Position numbers and translations under genes: made by a program. From NCBI GenBank assembly GCA_964531675.1, contig CAZHFW010000017.1, positions 1 through 64,000 of the forward strand: a DNA stretch of 64,000 nucleotides, given 5' to 3'. Under the pieces are notes generated by a model. The model saw only the letters and a list, made by a program, of their open reading frames with translations. It did not search any database and was not told the DNA's origin. Position 1 is the stretch's first letter. Each line of letters starts with the position of its first letter. Positions 16,787 to 27,560 of the stretch are shown here, piece by piece. The DNA comes from CAZHFW01 sp964531675 (GTDB lineage Bacteria; Planctomycetota; Phycisphaerae; Phycisphaerales; UBA1924).

Positions 16787-19138
16787 ATGGCCCTCGATCG
16801 AAGGAACGTTTCAGGTCGCGCACTGGCGTGCGGGCTGCTTGCTGCCTTGGCGGGCGCGCCGGCAGCTGCGCAGCTTGACAACAACGTGCAGTGGAACGGC
16901 GTGAGCCACATGGGCTGGAACGACCGCCGCCCGCGCGTGCCGCGGAATGGCGAGGCGTTCGTCGTGAAGTTCCAGACCGCCAAGGACGACGTGTCGTCGG
17001 CGCGCGTGCGCGTCGACACCGGGAGCGTGAGCTTCGTCAACGCCTTCAAGGTCGGCACGCAAGGCGTGTATGACCTCTGGGAAGCGACGATCCCCGCGAC
17101 CGCATCCTCGACCGAGAGTTACGTCCTCGAGATCACCGACGGCACCGACACGGACTACTACAACGCGGGCGGGATGACCGACAACCTCGACCTGACCAAG
17201 CCATTTGCCCTCAACTTCACGACGCTCGAGCACGCGCCGGTCGGCGCGACCCCGGTCATCGGCGGCACGGTCTTCAAGGTCTGGTCCCCCGCTTCCACCT
17301 CGGCGCAGGTCCGGGGCACGTTCAACAGCTGGGGCTCGGCCAACCCGATGACCAAGTACGGCGAGTACTTCATCGCGTTTGTCTCTAGCGCCAGCGCCGG
17401 TCAGTCGTACAAGTACTACTTCAACAACACGACCTGGGCCACCGATCCGCGGGCGCCGCAGGTCGACCCGATCAACAGCTACAACTCGATCATCGTGAAC
17501 CAGGATTCGTACGTCTGGTCGAATCCGACCTTCGTGTCCAGGCCGCTCGAGGAGCTGGTGATCTATCAGCTCCACGTGGGAACATTCGCGGGGCGCAACG
17601 ACCCCAAGGGCTCGACTCCGAATCCGTCGCGGTACATCGACGTGGCCAATCGCGCCGATCAGCTCGCGGATCTGGGCGTCAACGCGGTGATGCTCAACCC
17701 GATCAACGAGTTCCCGGGCGATTTCTCGGGCGGATACAACCCCATCAGCCCGTTCGCGATCGAGTCCAAGCTCGGCACGCCCGCGCAGTTCAAGCAGATG
17801 GTCGACGCGCTGCACCAGCGCGGCATCGCGGTCATCCTCGACGTGGTCTGGAACCACGTTTCGCCCTCGGACAACTACCTCTGGAACTTCGGGGGCACGC
17901 AGCAGTACTTCGACACGACCGCGGTGAACACGCCCTGGGGCGCCCAGTGCGACTTCGACAAGGCGGGCGTCCAGGAGCTCTTCGTCCAAGCTGCCGAGAC
18001 GCTCCTGACCGACTACAAGCTCGATGGCTTCCGGGTGGACGCGACGCACTACATGACCGACTCGGGGAACACGCCCCAGTGGTCGGCGGGCCAGTCCATC
18101 CTCCGCGCGATCAACAACATCAAGAACACGCGCCACGCCGACGCGAACACGATCGCGGAGATCTACATCGACAACAAGTGGGTCACCGACCCGACGACCA
18201 CCGGCATGGGCTTTGACGCCCAGTATCAGAACGAGTTCAAGGAGGCGGTCCGCTCGGCGGTCTTCGGGGCAGCCTCCAACTCCTCGAACATGACCCGTGT
18301 CGCCAACGTGCTCGACGGCCAGGGCACGGGTGTCCAGGGCGATCAGGTGCTCAACTACTTCGAGCTGCACGACGACGTGTGGCCTTCCAACGGCGGGTCC
18401 CGCGCCGTGGCGCAGATCGACACCACCGCGCCAAACGATGACCAGTTCGCCCGCGGGCGCACCAAGGTCGCGCAGACCCTGGTCATGCTCTCGCGAGGCA
18501 TCCCCGCGATCGTGCAAGGCACCGAGTTCCTCGAGAGCGATGGATGGGAGACCACGCGTCTGGACTGGTCCAAGAAGACCACGTACGCGAGCGTCTTCAA
18601 GTACTACAAGGACCTCATCGCGCTGCGGACCAGCGAGCCCGCGCTCTTCGCCAACGCGCCGCTCTGGGCCTACCACGTCAATGAGGCGCAGGACATCCTC
18701 GCGTTCGAGCGCTACCAGACCACCGGCGGCTCGTTCGTCGCGGTTGTGAACCTGTCGAACACGGATCGCGCGAGCTATCGCGTTGGCCTGCCGCGCACGG
18801 GCCGGTGGAGCGTGGTGCTCAACTCCAACGACACGCAATACGGCGGACCGGGCGGCGGCACTTCCGGCCCGGTGACCCTTGAAGACGTCGCGGGCTCACC
18901 CTTCGCGCAGTCGGTGGTGCTGAGCCTCCCAGCCCGCACGGTGCTCCTGCTCCAGCACGAGCCACCCGGCCTGTGCCGCGGAGACGTCAACTTTGATGGC
19001 GAAGTCGATCTGAACGACTTCTTCGATTTCCTGAACGGGTTTGATCAGAACCTGCCCATCGCGGACGTCAATGGCGATCTCTCGATCGATCTCGGAGATT
19101 TCTTCGACTTCCTGGGCGCGTTCGATCAGGGGTGCTAA
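16787..19138 (+). CDS. Secreted GH13 alpha-amylase-family enzyme with dockerin-like tail
   Basis: This 783-residue enzyme starts at ATG 16787 (GGAG 6 bases upstream). A signal peptide is followed by a beta domain, a CBM48-like module (about 153-235) and a GH13 barrel. Conserved regions are I DVVWNH (352-357), II GFRVDATHY with nucleophile Asp418, III AEIY with acid/base Glu458, and IV ELHDD with the His-Asp pair at 528-529. YQLHVGTF recalls branching enzyme and trehalohydrolase subfamilies. Two dockerin-like loops, VNFDGEVDLND and VNGDLSIDLGD, close the protein. It probably acts on alpha-glucans outside the cytoplasm; hydrolysis versus transfer cannot be told. The C-terminal repeats resemble those of the 12278 gene. 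Confidence 0.85.
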   Translation: MALDRRNVSGRALACGLLAALAGAPAAAQLDNNVQWNGVSHMGWNDRRPRVPRNGEAFVVKFQTAKDDVSSARVRVDTGSVSFVNAFKVGTQGVYDLWEATIPATASSTESYVLEITDGTDTDYYNAGGMTDNLDLTKPFALNFTTLEHAPVGATPVIGGTVFKVWSPASTSAQVRGTFNSWGSANPMTKYGEYFIAFVSSASAGQSYKYYFNNTTWATDPRAPQVDPINSYNSIIVNQDSYVWSNPTFVSRPLEELVIYQLHVGTFAGRNDPKGSTPNPSRYIDVANRADQLADLGVNAVMLNPINEFPGDFSGGYNPISPFAIESKLGTPAQFKQMVDALHQRGIAVILDVVWNHVSPSDNYLWNFGGTQQYFDTTAVNTPWGAQCDFDKAGVQELFVQAAETLLTDYKLDGFRVDATHYMTDSGNTPQWSAGQSILRAINNIKNTRHADANTIAEIYIDNKWVTDPTTTGMGFDAQYQNEFKEAVRSAVFGAASNSSNMTRVANVLDGQGTGVQGDQVLNYFELHDDVWPSNGGSRAVAQIDTTAPNDDQFARGRTKVAQTLVMLSRGIPAIVQGTEFLESDGWETTRLDWSKKTTYASVFKYYKDLIALRTSEPALFANAPLWAYHVNEAQDILAFERYQTTGGSFVAVVNLSNTDRASYRVGLPRTGRWSVVLNSNDTQYGGPGGGTSGPVTLEDVAGSPFAQSVVLSLPARTVLLLQHEPPGLCRGDVNFDGEVDLNDFFDFLNGFDQNLPIADVNGDLSIDLGDFFDFLGAFDQGC

Positions 19139-19150
19139 GCCCGAAACTGA

Positions 19151-20635
19151 TCAGTTCTTGCTTTCTTCGCCCCACTCGCCTTTGAGGTGGCTCTCGGGCA
19201 GGAACCAATCGGCGGGCCAGGTCGGAGGCTCGACGCGCTGGATGACGATCTTCCGCGGGGCCTTCCCGGGGATTGGACCGTCCACACCCCGCGGGCCCTG
19301 ACGCATCATGCCGCGCGGTCCGAGCGGACGATCGCCGGGCGGGCCGCCCTCGGGACGACCTTCACCCATGGGTCCTTCCATCGGGCCCTGTCCATTCGGT
19401 CCCGGGCCATTGGGACCGGAGCCGAGGGGGCCGCCGCGCATGGGACGCTGGCCTTCGGGAAGTCTGCCATCGGGTCCGGGGCGAGGACCGCGCGGGCCGG
19501 GGAAGGGTCGACCTTCGGGGCCTGCGGGGAAGGGTCGATCGGGCCGGCCTTCGGGGCCGCCTTCTGGGCCACCCGCCGACCCGCGATCCGGACCGCCTTC
19601 GGGACCCGGGCGACCTTCGGGCGCGGGCTGCGCATGCTGATCGGGATGATCGCCTGCGGGCGAGGCGTTCTCGGCCGGTGCGGGTTGGGCCGATGCGTCC
19701 TCGCGCGGCGTCTGCGTCGCGGCGCCCCCTGGCGGCTGATCCTGCGCGGGCTGAGGGCGCTCGCCGTTGTCGCGGATCCCAGGCGGGCGATCCCAGTTCA
19801 TTTCCATGCGCTCGAGCTGGCTCGAATCCACATCAATCCAGAGCTCGACGCGATCGGCCAGGGGCCTTGGCGTTCCCGCGCGGCGCATCGCGATGATGTG
19901 GCGCACGCGCTTGCCGTTGTCCTGGGCGATGCCCTCGTCCTTGAGGCGATAGTCCATCGAGAGCGACTTCATGAGCGTGCCCACGGACTCGAGGAAGAGC
20001 GACTCTCCGCGATCGGTGGACCAGCGCGGCCAGGCGAGCCTGGGGTTGTTGCGCTCGATCCCGCCGTCGGGCCTGATCGCCCACTCGCCCGCAGCATCCT
20101 GCCCGACGCAGACCACAAAGCCGAGCGGATGGCGGGCGCGGAGCAGGTAATGCCCGCCGCCGGTGGTGTCGAAGACCGCTTCGGCGTCTTTGGAGAGCCC
20201 GGTGTCGCTCTCGCGCATGATGTGGACTTCGAATCGGCGGTTGCCCGGACCTTCCACTTCCGACGCCGCCGCAATCACCGCGGCGCGGGCCTGACTGTCC
20301 GGCAGGGAAACCAGGAAGATCGCGCCCAGCGTCACGGTCAACGCGAGCACCGGCACACCAACGAAGCGGCTGATGCGCCGGCCGAAGACCCGACGCCCGG
20401 AAACGCGGGCGGACCGCACAGCGGTCGTGGAGCCCGCGAGGCGATCAAGCTCTGCCTGCTCGCGGAGCGCGTTCATCACGCGCTCGGTGCGACGGCCCGC
20501 GACGTTCTCGGCGCGCTCGTTCAACGCCCCGAGCATGCCGTGCATCAGAAGCTCGTCGGCCTGCGCTCCCGGCGCGGCATCCGACTCCGGCGGCAGGAAG
20601 CTGCGGTCGTGCTGATCGGCGCTGTTCGAACTCAT
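19151..20635 (-). CDS. One-TM protein with LolA/RseB-like domain and Gly/Pro-rich tail (putative anti-sigma)
   Basis: The 494-residue product has a charged cytoplasmic N-terminus (about 1-85) and one membrane helix (about 91-112). A periplasmic domain (about 115-285) of beta-strand character has a DRVELWIDVDSSQLERME segment, a pattern typical of LolA/RseB folds. A collagen-like region rich in Gly, Pro, Glu and Arg (about 300-455) and a short conserved-looking C-terminus follow. Its ATG overlaps the upstream ECF sigma gene's stop as ATGA. The arrangement suggests an anti-sigma factor whose sensor domain is on the same chain. This role is inferred; no zinc anti-sigma motif is seen. Confidence 0.65.
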   Translation of the reverse strand: MSSNSADQHDRSFLPPESDAAPGAQADELLMHGMLGALNERAENVAGRRTERVMNALREQAELDRLAGSTTAVRSARVSGRRVFGRRISRFVGVPVLALTVTLGAIFLVSLPDSQARAAVIAAASEVEGPGNRRFEVHIMRESDTGLSKDAEAVFDTTGGGHYLLRARHPLGFVVCVGQDAAGEWAIRPDGGIERNNPRLAWPRWSTDRGESLFLESVGTLMKSLSMDYRLKDEGIAQDNGKRVRHIIAMRRAGTPRPLADRVELWIDVDSSQLERMEMNWDRPPGIRDNGERPQPAQDQPPGGAATQTPREDASAQPAPAENASPAGDHPDQHAQPAPEGRPGPEGGPDRGSAGGPEGGPEGRPDRPFPAGPEGRPFPGPRGPRPGPDGRLPEGQRPMRGGPLGSGPNGPGPNGQGPMEGPMGEGRPEGGPPGDRPLGPRGMMRQGPRGVDGPIPGKAPRKIVIQRVEPPTWPADWFLPESHLKGEWGEESKN

Positions 20636-21159
20636 GACTCCACCCTCGAGGTGCGCACGCAGTCGGCCAGCGCGACCCGGGCCCGCTGCACGCGCTTTTT
20701 GAGCGTCTCTTCCGCGATCCCCACCGCCAGCGCGATCTGCTTGAGGAGCATCCCGCGGGCGTAAACCATGTCAACGACTTCACGCATGGAGTCCGGCAGG
20801 CCGGCCATGCACTTGACGAGCTGATCGAGCCTTTCGCCGAAGCTCACGCCGCCTTCGGTGAGGGCGGCGTAGCGCGCATCAAGCTCCTCGAGCACGCGGG
20901 CGTCCGCGGTCGCGAGCCTGGACGAGGTTGACTTGCGCACGTGCTCCATCACCAGCATCCGCGCGATCCCGCGCAGCCAAGCCCCGAAGGGGCGGGATCG
21001 GTCGTAATCCTTCAGGCGCTTCCAGGCGACGATCATCGTGGCCTGAAAGAGATCGTCGGACGCGGAATCCGCGCCCAAAAGGCTCCGCAGGTACGCCGAG
21101 AGCATCTCGGCGTTCTCGCGGACGAGGATCTCAAAGACATCGTGCCCGTCCTGGTGCAC
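20632..21159 (-). CDS. ECF-type sigma-70 factor
   Basis: This is a 175-residue ECF sigma factor. Region 2 includes SDDLFQATMIVAWKRL and the FGAWLRGIARMLV helix; region 4 includes LLKQIALAVGIAEETLKKRVQRAR. I place the start at GTG 21159 because AGAGG lies 6 bases upstream and the family similarity begins right after. The open frame continues to 21375 but that stretch is not ECF-like and would cross the kdsA promoter region. The gene overlaps its one-TM partner by 4 bases, so the pair is translationally coupled. It resembles planctomycete ECF factors with a divergent region 2. Confidence 0.85.
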   Translation of the reverse strand: MHQDGHDVFEILVRENAEMLSAYLRSLLGADSASDDLFQATMIVAWKRLKDYDRSRPFGAWLRGIARMLVMEHVRKSTSSRLATADARVLEELDARYAALTEGGVSFGERLDQLVKCMAGLPDSMREVVDMVYARGMLLKQIALAVGIAEETLKKRVQRARVALADCVRTSRVES

Positions 21160-21366
21160 TTGTACCTCTTGCGGCGCTGCCGAATCCGAACCGCGTGCCT
21201 GGAGATTGTCCGCCGCAGCGTGCGGGGGGACACGGTGCGGGCCTGAATCTCCTCCGGCGGGCTGTACCGATCGCCCCAGCCCGCGGAAACAGGTTATCGG
21301 GGGCCTCCCGGACCCGATTCCCATGCGGGGACCGACCGAGGGACGAGCCGGAGCAGACCACGGCCC

Positions 21367-21372
21367 TAACCT
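21367..21372 (+). promoter_or_regulatory. Candidate -10 element (TAACCT) of kdsA, leaderless start
   Basis: TAACCT ends 5 bases before ATG 21378. No Shine-Dalgarno is present. Confidence 0.5.
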
Positions 21373-21377
21373 CATGC

Positions 21378-22235
21378 ATGGAACGCATCTGCCGCGTGGG
21401 ATCGATCGAGATCGGAGCCGGACGCCCCCTGGTCATCATCGCGGGGCCTTGCCTGCTGGAGAGCCTCGAGCTCGGGCTGAGCATTGGACGGACGGTGAAG
21501 GCCGCATGCCAGGCGGCGGGCCTGCCGTACGTCTTCAAGGCGAGCTTCGACAAGGCGAATCGGTCGAGCATCCGTTCGCCGCGCGGGCCTGGTCTGGAGC
21601 AAGGCATGGCCTGGCTTGGACAGATCCGCGCCGAGCTTGGCGTGCCCATCACGACGGACATCCACGAGCCCGAACAGGCCATGCCTGTCGCGGCGACAGT
21701 GGACCTGCTCCAGATCCCCGCGTTCCTGTGCCGGCAGACCGATCTGCTCATGGCCGCGGGCCAGGCTGCTGCCAAGCACAAACGTGCGGTGAACGTCAAG
21801 AAGGGACAGTTCATGTCTCCCGGAGAGATGTCCGGCGCGGTGCGCAAGCTGGCCGAGAGCGGTTGCCATGACGTGATGCTGACCGAGCGCGGGACGTTCT
21901 TCGGTTATGGGCGTCTGGTCAACGACTTCCTGGGTCTTGGGGATCTGATGAGCCTCAACACCGCCGCGGGAGGCCCTCCTCCCGTGTGCTTTGATTGCAC
22001 CCACTCCACGCAGACCCCGGGGACCGGTGAAACGACCGGGGGACGCCCGGACCGTGCGCCGCTCCTGGCCCGGGCCTCGGTCGCAGCGGGCGTGGATGCC
22101 CTGTTCATGGAGTGCCACCCGGACCCGTCCAAGGCCATGAGCGATGCGAGCACCATGCTCAGGCTGGACTTGGTCGGTGAGCTGCTCAGGACCCTGGCGG
22201 CCATCCGGCAGGCCACCGGCGGCCGGCGCGGCTGA
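21378..22235 (+). CDS. kdsA: 3-deoxy-8-phosphooctulonate synthase (Kdo-8-phosphate synthase)
   Basis: The 285-residue enzyme condenses phosphoenolpyruvate with arabinose 5-phosphate to Kdo 8-phosphate, the first committed step to the Kdo of LPS. Motifs include IAGPCLLES near the N-terminus, FKASFDKANRSS, TTDIHEP, LLQIPAFLCRQTDLL, VNVKKGQFMSP, LTERGTFFGYGRLVND and FDCTHSTQTPG, all matching KdsA in order and spacing. Length equals the E. coli protein. The open frame extends upstream, but ATG 21378 is the only start that fits the family, and it has a candidate -10 directly before it. No other Kdo or lipid A gene lies nearby. Its presence implies an outer membrane with Kdo-containing LPS. Confidence 0.93.
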   Translation: MERICRVGSIEIGAGRPLVIIAGPCLLESLELGLSIGRTVKAACQAAGLPYVFKASFDKANRSSIRSPRGPGLEQGMAWLGQIRAELGVPITTDIHEPEQAMPVAATVDLLQIPAFLCRQTDLLMAAGQAAAKHKRAVNVKKGQFMSPGEMSGAVRKLAESGCHDVMLTERGTFFGYGRLVNDFLGLGDLMSLNTAAGGPPPVCFDCTHSTQTPGTGETTGGRPDRAPLLARASVAAGVDALFMECHPDPSKAMSDASTMLRLDLVGELLRTLAAIRQATGGRRG

Positions 22236-22445
22236 GCCCCGGTGTACAGACCGGGCCCCGAACAGAAGGCCCAGATGCGATTTGGCTCTGAAGAAACAGG
22301 GTGAGGCGATCCGACGTATTCTGTTTGGGAGCTGGACCGCTGTGATTGGTGCGGATTCCGCTTGGCCGCCCCGGGACGGGGCGGTACAAAGACGGTCGCG
22401 ATGTGCGGCCCAGGGCCTGTGGGCTCACCTGGAAAGGATGACGGC

Positions 22446-23399
22446 ATGAAGGCTTCCCGACGTGCGATGTTGATGGCGGCTTCGCTGATCGCGCTGGCTG
22501 GCAGCTCCCAGGCCCAAGGCCAGGGCAAGGCCGAAGCCAAGCCGCAGACCGCGCTGACGCGCAGCGTGCCCGCGGTGCGTTCCACGGGTGTGCCGCAGCG
22601 CGACACGCTCCTGGCCCTCATGCGGCCCATCGTCGTCAAGTTCCAGGATCAGCGTCTGGAAGACGTCTTCGCGTTCATCCGCGAGACCACCGGCGCCGAG
22701 ATGGACGTAATGTGGCAGGACGACCAGAACCCCACGGGGCTGGACAAGGAACTCAAGATCAATCTGAACTGCAACGGCCAGCCCGCGCTGACGCTTATCG
22801 AGCGCGTGCTGCAGAAGGCCGATCAGACCGCGGGCGTCAACGGCGCTTCTGGCAGCCAGTGGCAGATGGCCGACTCGGGCGAGATCCAGATCGGGCCCAA
22901 GTCCCGCCTGAACGCCTTCAAGCGCGTCGAGATCTACGACGTCTCCGACCTGATCACCGAGCTTCCCAACTACACCGACGCGCCGCAGTTCGACCTGCAG
23001 AGCGTTCTCCAGTCCAGCCAGGGCGGCGGCGGCGGACAGAGCCCCTTCCAGAGCTCCGGCCAGCAGAACCAGTCGCTCACCACCAAGCCCGTCGAGCAGC
23101 GCCTCGATGAAACCATCACGCTCATCACGCGACTGGTCGAGCCCGAGCAGTGGGAAAACGCTGGCGGCGACGCGGCCACGATCCAGCCCTACGGCAAGGC
23201 ACTGATCGTCAACGCTCCCGACTACATCCACCGCGAACTCAATGGTTACAACTACTGGCCCGACTCCGCCAACGCCAGCGCCGAAGGCCAGGTCCGCCAG
23301 CGCCGCTGGGTCCAGTTCAATGGCGGGTTCCAGGCCAGCGAGCTCCAGGGCTTCGGCACCGCGCCGGTGACCGCGGTCGTTCCCAACGGCGGCGGCTGA
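22446..23399 (+). CDS. Exported protein with secretin N-domain-like segment
   Basis: The product has 317 residues from ATG 22446 (GGAAAGGA about 9 bases upstream). A signal peptide (residues 1-24) is followed by Ala/Lys-rich linker. A segment around residues 60-130 (VVKFQDQRLEDVFAFIRETTG, then INLNCNGQPALTLIERVLQ) is the pattern of secretin/STN N-terminal domains. The remainder has a Gln/Gly/Ser-rich insert (about 190-215), then GKALIVNAPDYIHRELN, which recalls the closing strand of secretin N-domains. No pore-forming secretin beta domain is present, so it is not a full secretin. It may be a periplasmic ring or scaffold protein. TATTCT at 22317-22322 is a possible -10 with a 120-base leader. 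Confidence 0.6.
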   Translation: MKASRRAMLMAASLIALAGSSQAQGQGKAEAKPQTALTRSVPAVRSTGVPQRDTLLALMRPIVVKFQDQRLEDVFAFIRETTGAEMDVMWQDDQNPTGLDKELKINLNCNGQPALTLIERVLQKADQTAGVNGASGSQWQMADSGEIQIGPKSRLNAFKRVEIYDVSDLITELPNYTDAPQFDLQSVLQSSQGGGGGQSPFQSSGQQNQSLTTKPVEQRLDETITLITRLVEPEQWENAGGDAATIQPYGKALIVNAPDYIHRELNGYNYWPDSANASAEGQVRQRRWVQFNGGFQASELQGFGTAPVTAVVPNGGG

Positions 23400-23424
23400 G
23401 CATCACGACCGTTTTTGAACGCAC

Positions 23425-23451
23425 AAAGGCCCCGGATCCCGGGGCTTTTTT
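23425..23451 (+). terminator. Intrinsic terminator
   Basis: GCCCCGG (23429-23435) pairs with CCGGGGC (23439-23445), followed by TTTTTT. It ends the 22446-23399 transcript. Confidence 0.9.
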
Positions 23452-23470
23452 CATGCACTGATCGCACGGG

Positions 23471-24265
23471 TCAGAACGCCGGGTGCTTGAGCGCCGGGCC
23501 CGGATCTTCGGTGATCACCCGGCGGAACGTGTCGAGATCATCCTCATACGTCACCAGCACGCGCCGCAGGTAGAGGATGCGTTCCGCGGTCTGCGTGAGC
23601 CCGAGCTCCGTCGAAACGCCGGTGCGATAGCCCGCAGCACGGACCATCCCCACGACCGGCTCGTCGAAGTCGCCGTAGGGATACGCGAAGGAAGTCACGG
23701 GAGTCCCGAGCCTCCTGGCGATCTCCGACTTGGGAAACTCGATCTCGCGCTTGGCGTCCTCGGGCTTCAACTTCGTGAGGCTCGGATGGCTGATGGTGTG
23801 GGACTGGACGCTCATCCCCGCAGCCTGGAGTTCCTTGAGCTGCGCCTCGGAGAGATAGCCCGGCGCACTGATGCCGTTGGTGTAGACGTAAAACGTCGCG
23901 GTCATCCCCGCGGCCTTCAAGGCGGGGAAGGCGTTGGCGTACTGGTCGTACCAGCCATCATCGAACGTGATGATGATCGGGTTCTCGGGAAGAGCGATGC
24001 CCTTCTCCAGGTGGTCGGCGAGCTGCTCGGGTGTGATGGCGTGATAGCCATGCTCGCGCAGCCAGTTCATCTGGGCTGCAAAGTCCGAGGTCTTGACGGT
24101 GTAGCGCAGCGCCGCGCGATCGGTGGTCGGGCCGAGTTCGCCCACGTGGTGGTACATGAGAATCGGAACCCGGGCCGAGGCAACGGGCGCGTGCACGCCG
24201 GAGGCAGCCAGCGAGCAGACGCCCGCCAGGACCAATCCTGCGATCACACACGCAAGCCAAGGCAT
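23471..24265 (-). CDS. Exported polysaccharide deacetylase (NodB domain)
   Basis: This 264-residue protein starts at ATG 24265, with GAGGTG 7 bases upstream. An N-terminal hydrophobic segment (about 4-22) is a signal peptide or anchor. The NodB domain shows ILMYHHVG, motif 1 TFDDGWYDQY with the catalytic and metal-binding Asp pair, motif 2 SHTISHPSL with two metal-binding His, and motif 3 FAYPYGDFD. These enzymes remove N- or O-acetyl groups from chitin-like, peptidoglycan or exopolysaccharide chains; the YHHVG opening is close to the PgaB/IcaB-type group. It stands alone downstream of gcvP on the same strand, separated by a terminator. Confidence 0.88.
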   Translation of the reverse strand: MPWLACVIAGLVLAGVCSLAASGVHAPVASARVPILMYHHVGELGPTTDRAALRYTVKTSDFAAQMNWLREHGYHAITPEQLADHLEKGIALPENPIIITFDDGWYDQYANAFPALKAAGMTATFYVYTNGISAPGYLSEAQLKELQAAGMSVQSHTISHPSLTKLKPEDAKREIEFPKSEIARRLGTPVTSFAYPYGDFDEPVVGMVRAAGYRTGVSTELGLTQTAERILYLRRVLVTYEDDLDTFRRVITEDPGPALKHPAF

Positions 24266-24296
24266 CGCGAGCACCTCAGGGAAACAGGGACCGGTT

Positions 24297-24330
24297 CAAG
24301 AAAAGCCCCGGGCGTGCGCACGCCCGGGGC
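24297..24330 (-). terminator. Intrinsic terminator of gcvP
   Basis: A 24-base perfect palindrome (24306-24329, CCCCGGGCGTG arms) is followed on the minus strand by CTTTTCTTG. It lies 22 bases after the gcvP stop. Confidence 0.9.
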
Positions 24331-24351
24331 CGGAGTGAAACGCGGGATGGA

Positions 24352-27315
<2,964 letters not shown>

Positions 27316-27560
27316 CGTGGGGAGCACCTTGGAAAGATCGCGGCAGGCGTGACCCAGAGGCGTTGCCGGATACTCCGCCGGCGTGCGCCCTGGAGACTGC
27401 ACCAGACCTGAGGCGTCTTCGGTCAACATTAGGGTTCGGATGCCGGGGGTGGCAAGACCACGCGGGTGACCCGGAACCAGCTGGTACCATGGGGCGTCTG
27501 AACCGGACCCGAACGCTGCGTTCAGCAGCGGATTCTGCCCATTTGACCCAAGGAAAGACC

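Noticed and set aside
19300..19640. A secreted collagen-like gene on the plus strand
   Set aside because: The apparent Gly/Pro/Arg repeat protein on the plus strand is the antisense of the real Gly/Pro/Glu-rich tail of the 19151-20635 gene, whose frame is continuous from its membrane domain.
20928..21377. An N-terminal extension of kdsA
   Set aside because: The frame is open but antisense to the ECF sigma gene and not similar to KdsA, and the family length is matched from ATG 21378.
22235..22260. An intrinsic terminator after kdsA
   Set aside because: CCGGT/ACCGG forms a small hairpin but no T-rich tract follows, so it is not listed as a terminator.
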